Notes: generated from the letters alone by a model not told the origin. Counted from the first letter of the stretch, positions 1 through 9,539 are shown. The stretch: 64,000 nt of DNA from Achromobacter kerstersii (GCF_902859595.1 NZ_CADIJQ010000018.1:1-64000); one strand, 5' to 3'. Numbers and translations are program-made.

Positions 1-64
1 CAATGCTGGCCCCCGAAAAGGCCATCGAACCGATAAGGCCAATCATCAAAAGCTGCTTCTTCAT
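1..64 (-). CDS. Secreted or outer-surface protein, N-terminus only
   Basis: The first 21 codons of a gene that leaves the window on the left. The start ATG (complement of 62-64) follows an AGGAG Shine-Dalgarno sequence about 8 nt upstream. The peptide begins MKKQLLMIGLIGSMAF, a textbook signal peptide: two lysines, a hydrophobic core and small residues at a likely cleavage site. The protein is therefore probably exported, but nothing of the mature domain is visible and the function cannot be named. Confidence 0.5.
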   Translation of the reverse strand, partial: MKKQLLMIGLIGSMAFSGASI

Positions 65-500
65 GGTCGAGCTCCTAATCGTACTAAGGATGAGGGTAGC
101 TTTGTAAATATGGTGAGCTTTAACTCACATTTCGTAGGCTACTTAATCGGTCGGATCCAGTCAATCCCCATCGATGGGTTTTAAGTAAACGCCTCCTTGG
201 GGTGTCGATCTCGCTAATCTGATTGCCGGATGATCGGGCGATTCACCGGTGCGCGCTGAATTCCGCGGCATTAGTCAGTCCCATCCCAGCTGCGTACAGT
301 TCGTTCGAGTTTGATTTTCGCGCTACCAATTGTGAATAGGCTCCCCGTAATATCTTAATGGTCCACCAGGAAATCAGCCGAGAACCTAGCGGTCGTTCTG
401 CTTATCCAACCCCTCCCTAACCTTGGCTTGCGTGCCCGGGGGGGGCGTTGCTTGGCGCGAAGACGCACCCGATCGACGGTTTGGCGGCGTCCGCGGTGCA
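65..500. other. Non-coding stretch upstream of a pseudogene
   Basis: I see no convincing gene here. Short open frames lack homology that I recognise. A run of eight G (438-445) is the only distinctive feature. Confidence 0.4.
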
Positions 501-1013
501 ATGCGAGACCTCGTCCGCGTCGTTTTGGCAGATGGGTATCGGGAAGCGTCAAAATTTTTCCAAATTGAGCTGTCCATTGCAGATGGTGTCACGGTCGTGG
601 GTTGCGCCTTCAACTCTGGCGAGCTATTTTGGCGTTCTCGACAACCACGATTGCGATGTGCTGGTGAGCGCCTACGTGATGCAAGGCAAGGATTTCGGCG
701 TTGGCCTTGGATTGTTTACTCGAATGCGGGGCCGGTGCCTTGGTCTTATTACGCTGATACTGACCTCTATCGACAATTGCAACGTATTGCACGCACTGGA
801 ACCTTAGACTCGGTGTAATTGGGAGAATGCGGAGAGCTCCGAACGCTTGCGTCGCGCCGTGCGGGCCGAGGGTCGTTCATGGAGCGAACTCGCGGCAAAA
901 TTCGACCGAAGCAAGTAAACGATCAATGCGTAAAAGAGCGCAAATGCACAAACTGAATGTGTACAGTAATCTTGACTTGGTTCGTTAAGGCTTCAGAGTC
1001 GGACTAGCGCCGT
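501..1013 (+). pseudogene. Decayed LuxR/RcsB-type response regulator
   Basis: Reading across three frames recovers a relative of the intact regulator at 4844. ATG 501 starts MRDLVRVVLAD, a receiver beta-1 strand, followed by VVGCAFNSGELF (compare VGTASNSREIFELL). After a frameshift comes CDVLVSAYVMQGKDFG (compare CDVLVTDYVMPGGDFG), in which the phosphoacceptor Asp has become Ala. Around 880-1010 the DNA-binding helix-turn-helix appears as SELAAKFDRSK, a stop, TINA, a second stop and, after another shift, QMHKLNVYSNLDLVR (compare AMRKLGIERDVELFR). The end of the receiver is deleted. Stops, shifts and loss of the active-site Asp mean it is dead. It is a diverged paralogue rather than a recent copy. 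Confidence 0.8.
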
Positions 1014-1473
1014 CAACTCTAGTACCCGCATGCTTCGCTTATTCGAGATTGGAGGCCAGGGAGTTCGAATGTCGAAGCTCCGCGTCGGGCACGAGTGGGG
1101 ACTTCGACAAGGGTGGGAGGCACGTAAGGACTCCGCGCGACGCCGCCATGCTCTTCATGATATGTCGCGGCTGCGATTGTTACGCCACGCCATCGACCGC
1201 TGGAACGTACGTGCTGGGCGCCGATAGGGTGGATCACGGGGGGGCCATCCCTGTCGTTGCGTAGTTGCAAGGCTGAGGGACGAAGGGCGTTCGCCGACCC
1301 TCCTCCCCGGGTGGCTCTTCGCCGCCCTGACTAATATCAGGCCTGCTCCATCGCAGAACCCGAGTCCACGGCGCTACCGGCAACTCGCGTTGTGTTTCTC
1401 TCTAGATGTCATCTGGAATGGCGATCCACCGGCGATGACTGCATCCCGATCGGGGCTTGCAGTCGTTGTATCC
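1014..1473. other. Stretch with no recognised gene
   Basis: Short overlapping frames on both strands (for example 1019-1270 minus and 1030-1227 plus) show no family signature that I can recognise. This is probably decayed DNA between the regulator and transposase remnants. Confidence 0.35.
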
Positions 1474-1675
1474 TGTGCAGCATGAGCGGCAAAGCAACTG
1501 TGGAGAATATGGCGTCATAGAGCGGTTCTTCCTGAGCATGAATAGCTAAAGAATCTGGCGCAGCTTATACACAACGCATGCTAACGCTCAGCGCGATATC
1601 CATGCCTTCATCGAGAACTCGTACAACTCCTGCAGTTGCATTCCGGATGTGGGCTATCTGGCGCAAGCTGCGTAT
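1474..1675 (+). mobile_element. IS3-family transposase remnant (OrfB C-terminus)
   Basis: The reading frame carries CSMSGKAT, then after a shift VIERFFLSMN, an in-frame stop, RIWRSLYTTHANAQRDIHAF and IENSYNS. This is the conserved end of the rve integrase domain of IS3-family OrfB (typically SMSGKxxCxDN..VERFF.LK.ER, A.RDIxxFIxxFYN..R.HS.LGY). The catalytic DDE acidic positions upstream are missing and no terminal inverted repeats are evident. It is a short, non-functional fossil that marks past insertion here. Confidence 0.75.
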
Positions 1676-1939
1676 GGATGAGCCGAGCGCCAATAATATC
1701 GATCGCGGTGTGTACTCTTATCTCGCTACACACAGACCCGCGCCGCTGCATCCTGCTTCGTACCCGTCTGATTGAATAGGACTACTCGATGCTGCAAACT
1801 CTTCCGCGTCCATTTCTGCTGCTGGTCTGACGCGTCTTACCTCAGGCGCGCAAGGAATATCTATGTGCTTGGCGGCGTACGCACCCAACCCTCACAAATT
1901 ATAAGAATCGATCGGATCATTCACCGTGCGTCCGGCTTG

Positions 1940-2424
1940 GCCGCCGTGTTTTCGCGTGGGCATCTGACGGTTATCGCCGTAGGCGCGATTATCAGCTAAG
2001 CGCTATTTCCGGCTGGGGTGTCCCTCTCATGGTCGCAGGTTGTGCAGCAATGTTGAGCGATGGTGTGGCTGCCAATGTCGACATGCTGTTGATGCGCTGT
2101 CTGTCGGAACTGACGGCCGCACACCCAAGCCGAGGCGCGATTGGTTCCTATGCCCGGTCTTTTCTGAGCCGGCGAGCCGGCTTTGTCGTCCGCACTGCCT
2201 ATGTTCTACCTGTCGTGGAGATTGTCGGCTCGTGGTCGTCATGCTCGAATCAACCTTCGCGTGGTGGCTCACGCCGCTGCCGCCTGCGCTTGAGGCGGTG
2301 GGGTGATGGCAGGCGTAAATTTATGCATCTGGCGGGTGAGAGGATGTTCGCACGGGTGGAGTTCGCCGGCGTCGTGGTCAAAACACTGGCGCTGCTCGCG
2401 TTAATTACGCTCGCTTGCCATTGA
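1940..2424 (+). pseudogene. Decayed amino acid permease (APC superfamily)
   Basis: Around 1955-2000 the frame gives SRGHLTVIAVGAII, the first transmembrane segment pattern of APC permeases (RHLTMIALGGVIGAGLF), and is then interrupted by a stop. From about 2060 another frame reads MLLMRCLSELTAAHPSRGAI, then GSYARSFLSRRAGFVV. These correspond to the family block LVMRMLGEMA..HP.SGSF..YA..FLG..AGFV. A later hydrophobic stretch, FARVEFAGVVVKTLALLALI, fits the FWFAGVKV segment of transmembrane helix 5. The C-terminal half is not recognisable. The family assignment rests on pattern recognition. Confidence 0.55.
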
Positions 2425-3519
2425 GCGATGGGCGCGGCTGTATCCGTTTTGAGCTGTCAAATCTATGACGGCTCGCGCCCACTCTAGCATGGCCAAAGCT
2501 GCTCCAGTTCGAGCGATGCTTGCTCGGCCGAGCTCCATGGCGATGTCGCTCGAAATTTTGCCTACGCGGCACATAAGGCGTCCCCTAGCGTAGGGTACGT
2601 CGCAGTGTCGTCCATCGCAATTTCTGCGCATGTGGTGTCATGGACCTCCATTTTTTCTGGCCTATTTCCGATTCCGGCGCTTGCCTGGCAACGCGCGCAA
2701 GGGCAAGGGAACTTGGTGTGGGGGCGTGGGCTTCGCTGGGGTCGTTGCGATCACGTTTTCGACTCTACGGATGGACGCATTTGCGCCCACCCAGTTCTAC
2801 GGCGTCCCGTTTTTGTCGTTACCTGCCTTCTGCTGCCCGCCAAACTCGAGCCTACGGAGCTAGGGGCGAGCGGGCCGCGAGACCCAGCAAAGTCCGGCTG
2901 GACATTCATGGACGGCAAAAACGCGTGACATGCGCGCTAATGACTAAGACTAGTACTAGATTTTCATCGGTCGCCATATTATTTCGTTCTGGAATGATAT
3001 TAATCGTCTTTCATGTCATCTATGATTTTACCTCGCTCAGAATATGCAGTGTTGCAGGCCGAAATCTTTTTCATTGAATCCCTACGCCGAATAAATGGAA
3101 TGGGACAGACTGGGATCAGCAGCCGCGTTTGGGCTTTGAAAATGGCGGCGGCCCGAGGGGCGTGGCTGTGGGCCTGGTGACGGAACACCGCACTGCGATA
3201 AACGGGGCTGCGTCTCGTTCGGCTTGATCAAGGGTACCAACAACTTCAAATTTAAGGCGTTCTATGAAGCCATTGATAGACGGGGCGGCGGGCAATGCCA
3301 ATGCCTAGGTTCTGTTCGGAGTTCAATACTCGTAAGAGGCCTGCGGGGAGTAACTCTAAGCCCAATTAGCGAAATTTTTCTGAGTCCGCTTCGCCCATCG
3401 CGCGAGGTGAGGATGTTCGCACGTTGGTACGTTCTGCGGTACTGCGCGCAAATCTCTCCAAACCGGTGAAGGCGGCGGGCACCCTTTTGATTCCCTTTTT
3501 TAGTTTAATTACACGGTTT
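2425..3519. other. Stretch with no supported gene
   Basis: Several open frames of 60-145 codons exist here (for example 2605-2928 and 2640-3077 plus), but none shows a family signature, a good ribosome-binding site or a composition typical of the neighbouring genes. It may contain the decayed 3' part of the permease. No feature is claimed. Confidence 0.35.
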
Positions 3520-4059
3520 ATGAATAGCAACCTTAGATTGTCTTTAGCTGTAGCCGCCCTATGCACGGCCGCGGGGGTCGCAGAGGCCCAGACGGCGACA
3601 CTAAACGTCACCGGGAGAATCACTAACACACCCTGCACTATTGTGGCTGATATCGTTAATCTAGGTGACGTTCCCATCAGCGAATTCGTGAGTACTCTAG
3701 CGCCAGAGAAGTACCGAAAGACGTTCAACATCACGCTGGGTGGTTGCGAACTCAGTACGTTGAGTACCGCCTCGCTCAAATTCAATGGTACGACGGCGGG
3801 GGGGGTTGCGACGACCCTCTCGCTCACGCCAGGCGCGGGCTCCGCGCAGGGATTTGGCGTCATGATGGTCACCAACGATGCAACGCATTCTTCTAGTGCT
3901 ACTGCCGTGAAGTTCGACGGAAGCAGCTCCCATAGCTTCAATATCGGCTCGAACAAAAAGACATACGCCTTTCAAGCTCTTTATATGAAGGTCGTCGGCG
4001 CGACTCAACGGCCTGGTACGGCCAATGCCACGGCCACGGTGACGCTGACATTTTCCTGA
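3520..4059 (+). CDS. Fimbrial major-subunit-like protein (type 1 pilin family)
   Basis: A 179-residue protein exported to the cell surface and probably assembled by the chaperone-usher route. It begins MNSNLRLSLAVAALCTAAGV with a signal peptide that ends near AEAQ. The mature part has the type 1 pilin layout: an N-terminal donor strand (ATLNVTGRIT), one Cys pair (NTPCTIV and GGCELS), alternating beta strands and a C-terminal strand TATVTLTFS. Length is normal for a pilin. I chose the internal ATG at 3520 because the signal peptide starts there. The ribosome-binding site is weak. A run of eight G inside the gene (3798-3805) encodes Gly-Gly and could slip. No chaperone or usher gene is nearby, so assembly would need genes elsewhere. 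Confidence 0.8.
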   Translation: MNSNLRLSLAVAALCTAAGVAEAQTATLNVTGRITNTPCTIVADIVNLGDVPISEFVSTLAPEKYRKTFNITLGGCELSTLSTASLKFNGTTAGGVATTLSLTPGAGSAQGFGVMMVTNDATHSSSATAVKFDGSSSHSFNIGSNKKTYAFQALYMKVVGATQRPGTANATATVTLTFS

Positions 4060-4129
4060 CGGTATTTCCGCCTTCTGATGCTTTTAGCGTGCTGCTTTAT
4101 CCCTGACCATGTTTCTAAAACTAATCCTG

Positions 4130-4680
4130 CCCAACATGCGCAGCGGTCTCCTGCATGTGCGCTGCGTCGAGCTCGGCCATTCGATCGACGAGGACACGAC
4201 TCGGCGCATGGCGGAGCTGGAGGTGTGGGGGTGCTTGCGAGCCGTTTCTGGACGACGAGGATGCGGTTCCGATCCATCGCCTGCCGCGCGGCTTAAGCAA
4301 TTGACAATGGTGGCCAGAACCGATCGGGCCTATGAGATGGCGCAGTGTCGGGGTATAAAAACGGCATGGGGCACGGATACGCTGTTCGACGCCCGGCTCG
4401 CCACCCGCCAAGGGGCACAGCTGGGGAAGATGAGCCGTTGGTACGGGTGCTACCGAGGTGTTGCGAATGGCCACGAGCGTTAAAGGCGAACTGTGCGCGT
4501 TGTCGGGCCCGCGCAATCCCTACCCGGGCAAGCTGGGCGTCGTGCAGAGCGGCGCCATGGCCGACTTGTAGCTCGTCGCTGGCAATCCGCTGGACGACTT
4601 TGAGTTGCTGGCCCGGGCCGAGCAGAGCCTGTCAGTAGTTATGAAGGGCGGCAAGACCTGCAACCACGTCCGAGAGAAGG
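4130..4680 (+). pseudogene. Decayed amidohydrolase-family metallohydrolase, C-terminal part
   Basis: The frame from 4130 reads GHSIDEDTTRRMAE and then QLTMVARTDRAYEMAQCRG and IKTAWGTDTLFDARLATRQG, in which WGTD carries the conserved metal-binding Asp of the amidohydrolase superfamily. After a frameshift near 4445 it continues ELCALSGPRNPYPGKLGVVQ, then GAMADL, a stop (TAG 4567-4569), LVAGNPLDDFELL and VVMKGGK. This is the usual end of exported imidazolonepropionase or prolidase-like amidohydrolases (G.ADLL.V.GNPL.D...L). The N-terminal HxH part is absent. A stop and a shift make it non-functional. Confidence 0.7.
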
Positions 4681-4843
4681 GACTAGCTCGCGGCGCCAGT
4701 CAGCGGCATCGCCCCATCTTCCCGGATTTCGTGCTGGTCCGTGTTGTCTGTGCAAAGAGGAGGACAAGTACGAGATAAATCCATAGGAACGAACACTACA
4801 TTGGCTGCATTTAGATCTGGCCAAACCGGGAAGCTGATGCGCC

Positions 4844-5539
4844 ATGAAAATATCCCTCATCATCGCCGATGATCATCCCGCCCTCATCATAGGCGTCAAA
4901 CACGAATTAGTAGAGTTCCACACGATCTCCATTGTGGGAACCGCCAGCAATTCCAGGGAGATCTTTGAGCTGTTGGTGAAATCGCCCTGCGATGTATTGG
5001 TTACAGACTATGTCATGCCGGGCGGCGACTTCGGCGACGGTTTGATCACGCTGTCTTTACTCCGCGGTCGCTACCCATTCTTGAAGATCATCGTCTTCAC
5101 AGCGATCGATAACCGGGCGATGGTGGCCGAGATGGTACAGCTCGGCGTTCATGCAGTGTTGAGCAAAGTGGATGCGATCGACCACCTAATTTCCGCCATT
5201 TACGCGGTGTACGCCGGTGCCACGTACTTTTCCCCAAAATTCAGATCGACTTCCGCAGTGGGCCAGCATGCGCAAATTGACCCGATTCAAAAACTCACCC
5301 GGCGAGAAATGGAGGCGGTCCGCCTCTACGTCTCTGGCGTATCTATCAACGAGATCGCCAGACAATTCAACTGTAGCAAGCAGACTATAAGTTCGCAGAA
5401 AGCCGCCGCGATGCGCAAGTTGGGTATCGAACGAGACGTAGAGCTGTTTCGCTTTGCCTATGGGATGGGGCTGTTATCGGAAGGGGCCGTGCAGCACGAA
5501 AACCCCATTGCTTCCGACATGCTCTTGGGACAGGGCTAG
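4844..5539 (+). CDS. RcsB-like response regulator, LuxR-type DNA-binding output
   Basis: A 231-residue cytoplasmic transcription factor. The receiver (about 1-125) has the acidic pair D9-D10 in ADDHP, the phosphoacceptor D55 in VLVTDYVMPGG, a Thr in IVFTAID and a Lys in LSKVD, so it should be phosphorylated by a partner kinase. The LuxR/NarL helix-turn-helix (about 150-215) reads LTRREMEAV, INEIARQFNCSKQTI and SSQKAAAMRKLG. The SSQK-AMRKLG stretch resembles RcsB more than typical NarL. No cognate kinase adjoins it. The gene 67 bp downstream encodes an EAL protein on the same strand, so the pair may form one c-di-GMP signalling unit. A decayed relative lies at 501. Confidence 0.88.
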   Translation: MKISLIIADDHPALIIGVKHELVEFHTISIVGTASNSREIFELLVKSPCDVLVTDYVMPGGDFGDGLITLSLLRGRYPFLKIIVFTAIDNRAMVAEMVQLGVHAVLSKVDAIDHLISAIYAVYAGATYFSPKFRSTSAVGQHAQIDPIQKLTRREMEAVRLYVSGVSINEIARQFNCSKQTISSQKAAAMRKLGIERDVELFRFAYGMGLLSEGAVQHENPIASDMLLGQG

Positions 5540-5605
5540 CATGCCGACAGCTTTGGTACCGGTCCGATTGTTCGACGTAAGTCGTCGGATCATACTGGGT
5601 CCATT

Positions 5606-6883
5606 ATGCGAGACATCAATCTGAACCTTCCTCCCCGCGACCCATCGTCAGGGCGTACGCATGGGATTGCTGTGATTGCGCTCAGCAGCGCTCCCTCATC
5701 TTCATATGGGTTGACCACGCTTCTGGACAGCGGTGTGTTGCGGGAGTTGCGAACTTGTTGGGGGCTGGGCTCCCTGACAGAAGAACTGTTGCACCAGGAT
5801 ATAGATGTAGTGGTGTGCGAAGTGCGAGGCGTTCCCTGTGAAGGGCTGTTACTGCCCGCTCGCATTCAACGCGAATTCGAGGCGGGGCGCCTGCGACGCC
5901 TGCCGGCCGTGTTGTGGATCAGCGATCTTCCACGAAGCATCTTGGATGCGTGTGCCGACCCGTTCCGCGCGATTGGCGGAGTCCTCGAAACCGTCACCAC
6001 CGCTACCGGCGTAGACGCGCCGCTTACCAGCTTTGCCCATGGCGGCGAAGCGGGTGCACTAAATGCCTGCGAGGCTCCTTTCAATGACGAAGACCTAGTC
6101 CTCGCGCTTGGAACCGAGGATGGTCTTCGCGTGGTGCTGCAGCCACAAGTGGACTTGATTACCGGACAGACCCTGGGCGCCGAAGCTCTGACGCGATGGC
6201 GGCATCCGCGGATCGGTGAAGTACCCGCCTCCAAGGTGGTACAGGCGATCAGCCGCCTTTCAATGGGTCGAAAACTGTTCCACGTCGTCACCGAACGTGT
6301 GCTCGATCTGCAGGCCCATCTTGCGGCCAAAGGCATCTCCACGCGAATTTCGGTTAATGCGGCCCCGTCCACTCTGGCAGTGCCCGGCGTCGCACACTGC
6401 CTATGGGAACGCACGTTGCTGCGAGGCATTTCCCCCGATAAAATCACGATCGAACTCACAGAGAGCGAAACCATTCAGAATATGACAACATTGGCGACCG
6501 AGCTGCAGCGGCTGCGCGCCTGCGGGTTCGGTGTCAGCATGGACGACTTCGGAACGGGCGCGTCTACGCTGGAACGCTTAAGCTACCTCCCGTTCTCCGA
6601 GATCAAGATCGATCAGACGTTTGTTCGACGGCTTCAGTCCGAGCCGACTGCCCATGCCATCGTGGCCGCTGCAAATGAGTTGGGGCGGGCGCTGGGCCTT
6701 GCGGTCGTAGCCGAGGGCATCGAAACGGCCGAGCAGGTGGGCCTGTTGCGATCGTTGGGCTGTCGAATCGGCCAGGGATTCGGTTTGGCCCAGCCAATGG
6801 AAGTTGGCGCATTCGTAGAAAAGTTACTCGCAAAGCCTTCAAATGTCACGATGCGGTTGGGTTGCGATAAGGCGTCTTCGTGA
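5606..6883 (+). CDS. EAL-domain c-di-GMP phosphodiesterase with N-terminal receiver-like region
   Basis: A 425-residue protein predicted to hydrolyse cyclic di-GMP to pGpG. The EAL domain (about 175-415) keeps the catalytic set: E in GAEALTRW, N in SVNAAPS, E in IELTES, the DD pair in DDFGTGAST, K in SEIKIDQ, E in VVAEGIE and Q in IGQGFGLAQ. The loop-6 motif DDFGTG is intact. The first 170 residues look like a degenerate receiver or sensor region (IDVVVCEVRGV, RLPAVLWISDLP) without a clear phosphorylatable Asp. It follows the response regulator by 67 bp and is probably co-transcribed with it. The ribosome-binding site before ATG 5606 is poor, so the exact start is uncertain. Confidence 0.85.
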   Translation: MRDINLNLPPRDPSSGRTHGIAVIALSSAPSSSYGLTTLLDSGVLRELRTCWGLGSLTEELLHQDIDVVVCEVRGVPCEGLLLPARIQREFEAGRLRRLPAVLWISDLPRSILDACADPFRAIGGVLETVTTATGVDAPLTSFAHGGEAGALNACEAPFNDEDLVLALGTEDGLRVVLQPQVDLITGQTLGAEALTRWRHPRIGEVPASKVVQAISRLSMGRKLFHVVTERVLDLQAHLAAKGISTRISVNAAPSTLAVPGVAHCLWERTLLRGISPDKITIELTESETIQNMTTLATELQRLRACGFGVSMDDFGTGASTLERLSYLPFSEIKIDQTFVRRLQSEPTAHAIVAAANELGRALGLAVVAEGIETAEQVGLLRSLGCRIGQGFGLAQPMEVGAFVEKLLAKPSNVTMRLGCDKASS

Positions 6884-6935
6884 CCGATGCGAGGTGTGGT
6901 CGCCTTATGGAGCGTGGTAGTTATCTTGCTATGCT

Positions 6936-7156
6936 TCGCGTTGCTCATGAAGTGGTTGGAACCTGGACGCTTGTAACCCCACGGCCCCGTGGCCATAGAA
7001 CGGTGTCTTCAGCCAGGCGATGCAAAGCGAGCGGGCGGTGCCCGGGGGGATGTTGAATGGCGGTCCTGTCGGGTCCGCGTAGATCTGGCTCTGGTTAGTA
7101 AAGATACGCTCAACGTAGTCCAGCGGACCCGATCTCTGAACGATTCGACCGCACAC
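6936..7156 (-). pseudogene. SRAP (HMCES/YedK) 5' fragment
   Basis: The start MCGRIVQRSGPLDYVERIF and following NQSQIYADPTGPPFNIPPGT match the N-terminus of the intact gene at 35744-36406 almost residue for residue, including the catalytic Cys2. The fragment loses frame after the PPGT motif and ends about 70 codons in, where homology to the intact copy stops near 6936. Active-site Glu and His are missing, so no abasic-site crosslinking activity is expected. Confidence 0.85.
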
Positions 7157-7282
7157 CGATCAACTCTATGAATGCAGATGGCCGGCCAGTATAGGCGCGT
7201 GCGTGGCGTACTGCGGGTGGCCAACACCAGGGGAGAGAGGGCAGTCCTGCTTTTTGGGCGATTATGACACGCTGTTCTCGCC

Positions 7283-7347
7283 GTCAAGTGCAGCGCAACG
7301 ACGGCAGCGGCGGCGGCTTACGGCCAGGGGCCGGCGCGCCACTTGAC
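7283..7347 (+). promoter_or_regulatory. Stem-loop leader element, copy B (decayed radC)
   Basis: The outer stem GTCAAGTG (7283-7290) pairs perfectly with CACTTGAC (7340-7347). Inside lies a GGCC-AGG-GGCC hairpin. It sits 62 nt upstream of the decayed radC start at 7410, the same distance as copy A from intact radC. The outer stem has stayed intact although the gene behind it has lost its frame. Confidence 0.6.
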
Positions 7348-7409
7348 CGCTCCGCTGCGGCGCATCCCAGGATCGCCGGGCAATCCCGCCCGACACTGGA
7401 GATCCAGCC

Positions 7410-7752
7410 ATGGAGTATTCCATCGCGTTCAACGCCAACGATCACGCCAGACGCGCTCTTTGCGTACAAGATTCCGCAGGCGCGGTGCGCCCGGCTACGC
7501 CGAAAGAGATCCTGGTCGCGGCGCGCGAAGTCGTTCTGCAGGCAGCATGCCGGGACAGTTTATATCCTCGCCGAAGGTCGTTCGCGACTTCCTGCAACTG
7601 CGACTGAACAGCTGCCTCGCGCATGAGGTGTTCGGCATCATGTACCTGAACGCGCGCAACGAACTCATCGCATACGACAAACCGTTCCGCAGTTCATTGA
7701 GCACTGCACCCGCCTATTCGCGCGAGATCGTCAAAATAGCGCTCGCGCACAG
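7410..7752 (+). pseudogene. RadC/JAB-domain protein, truncated and frameshifted
   Basis: The frame starts MEYSIAFNANDHARRALC and DSAGAVRPATPKEILVAARE, matching intact radC at 36662. It shifts near 7555 and resumes as VFGIMYLNARNELIAYDKPF. The sequence stops at about 7752, before the HNHPSG metal-binding motif, and runs directly into a CHASE4-type sequence. It cannot encode a metalloprotease-fold JAMM domain. Confidence 0.85.
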
Positions 7753-9402
7753 AGCTTCAGCAAGCGCTGAACCATGTCAAAGACGATGTCGCGCAGGCGC
7801 AACAAGGTTTCGCCGGCTGGGATTTATTGGCAGATGAATTGAGGAAGCCCATGTCCGACCAAGGTTGGCTTAATGAAAATGTTGGCCCCTGGTTGCTTCG
7901 TCTTTTTGAGCAGTATCTGATCTTCATCCTTGGGCCAAATAATGAATATATCTATGGAAACGTTAGTGGAAATGCCGCCTCTCCGACCATCTATTCGTTA
8001 TTTGGAGCCGACATCAGTCGACTTATAGGATTAGTTCGAGGGCAGGTTAGCAAACGCAACAACGACCATAAAAGGCTCCCCAGTCAGCCTGTCGCCGAAA
8101 ATGCCTCGATGCGTACAACGGCCGGAGCGGTGCATGCGACGGACCTCGCTAGCGTGGCTCAACAACCGACCGTAGTAGGAGTCCGTTCCGCCAAATCTTC
8201 TCGTGAGCGTCCGATTTATCGATGGCGACTTTTTGCGCAGCTTCTCTGGGGACAACCTAATGGAGGGGCTCCACTACCGTTCAGTCCGGGCACACCATGA
8301 TGACACCACAGATTGGGCTTCGCCCTTGATTTCATCGACACAGGCCACGCTCGGATATTTCATGTGGCGCCCTCACCTGCCCGGATCAGAGCTTTGGCGC
8401 TCGATGCTTCCTATCGTAGGCTCTATGGTCGCAGGCGCGACGACTCTAGTAGCATTTTGCATTTCGCACTTATCAACTATCGCGCATGCAGGATTCGTAC
8501 TTGAGCGACTTGAGCGCCGCCCACCTGGAGTTGAAAGCGAGTGAAGCGCACGCCCAGCACTTGGCCTTTCATGATGTGCTTACGGGACTGCCCAACCGCG
8601 CTTATTTTTCGGCCTCCGTCGATCAAGCTCTGGTTCGACGACGTCCCGACAACTGTTGTGCTATTTTTCTTTTAGACTTGGATAATTTTAAACACGTGAA
8701 TGACTCATGGGGAAACTCGTTGGAGTCGAGGCACTTCTGCGTTGGCACCATCCAAGCCGAGGCCCAGTGCCACCGCAGATCTTCGTCCCTATAGCGGAGT
8801 CATCGGGCCTAATCGTTGAACTCGGGCAATGGGTGTTGCACGACGCGTGTCGGGCAGTGTTGCAATGGCCCGGATTGTCTATGGCTGTAAACCTCTCGTC
8901 GGTGCAGTTTCGCACTGAAGGGTTTGCCACGCACGTGATTGACCTTGTGAAAAATGCGGGCGTGAGTGCCGCTCAAATCGAGCTTGAGATCACAGAAGGG
9001 GTGTTCGTTGAAGACGATGGTAGGGTGCAGAAGGCCATTGCCGAATTACGGAAGGCTGGTTTCCGCATAGCACTGGACGATTTCGGAACCGGGTATTCAA
9101 GCTTGAACTATTTGCAAAAGTTCACGGTCGACAAGATCAAAATCGACCGCAGCTTTGTGGCAAATATAGGAGAGGGAGGCGATTCTACAGCTATCGTCAA
9201 CGCCGTCGTCAATTTGGGCCGATCAATGGGGCTCACGGTTAACGCTGAAGGGGTGGAGACTGCAGCGCAGCGGGACTTCCTTCGGACCGTAGGCTGCGAT
9301 GAGCTGCAAGGATTTCTTTACTCAAAGGCTGTGCCAGAGGCGGAAATAACTAAGCAATTCGAGAAAGTTGCCATGGGAGATGTTGAGTTCGGATATGAAT
9401 AA
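7753..9402 (+). pseudogene. CHASE4-GGDEF-EAL c-di-GMP enzyme, broken
   Basis: Reading across frames gives a periplasmic CHASE4-like sensor (NENVGPWLLRLFEQYLIFIL, then SVRFIDGDFLRSFSGDNLM, DWASPLISSTQATLGYFMW) and a transmembrane helix near 8400-8460. Next comes the start of a GGDEF domain (LAFHDVLTGLPNRAYF, IFLLDLDNFKHVNDSWG). An internal deletion near 8715 removes the GGDEF motif and the first strand of the EAL domain. The EAL part then continues in one frame to 9402 with VGVEALLRW, AVNLSSVQF, LEITEG, LDDFGTGYSS, IKIDRS and NAEGVE. At least two frameshifts occur. An ATG at 8707 could in principle give an EAL-only protein of 231 residues. Confidence 0.8.
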
Positions 9403-9539
9403 TGTAGCGGCATGATTTGAGCGGGGCTTCACGGCACCGAGCTGCGCTATGCGATTGCAATTCTCGGCCTTGTTCCTGAAGTTGGCATGGAGCCAGTTTC
9501 ATGACGCTTATCAAGCGAATCAGCAGCGTCCCCGATCGC

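Larger units (their letters stand above)
6936..7752. repeat. Direct repeat copy 1: decayed SRAP-leader-radC segment
   Basis: This segment is collinear with 36186-37004 (offset about 29,250). It contains the 5' part of an SRAP gene on the minus strand, the divergent leader with its stem-loop and the first two thirds of a radC-like gene. The right end breaks at about 7752, directly into a c-di-GMP gene. Copy 1 carries frameshifts while copy 2 is intact. Confidence 0.85.

Noticed and set aside
3366-3956. 196-codon minus-strand open frame over the pilin
   Set aside because: The opposite strand encodes a pilin with a signal peptide and Cys pair. The antisense frame has no recognisable features.
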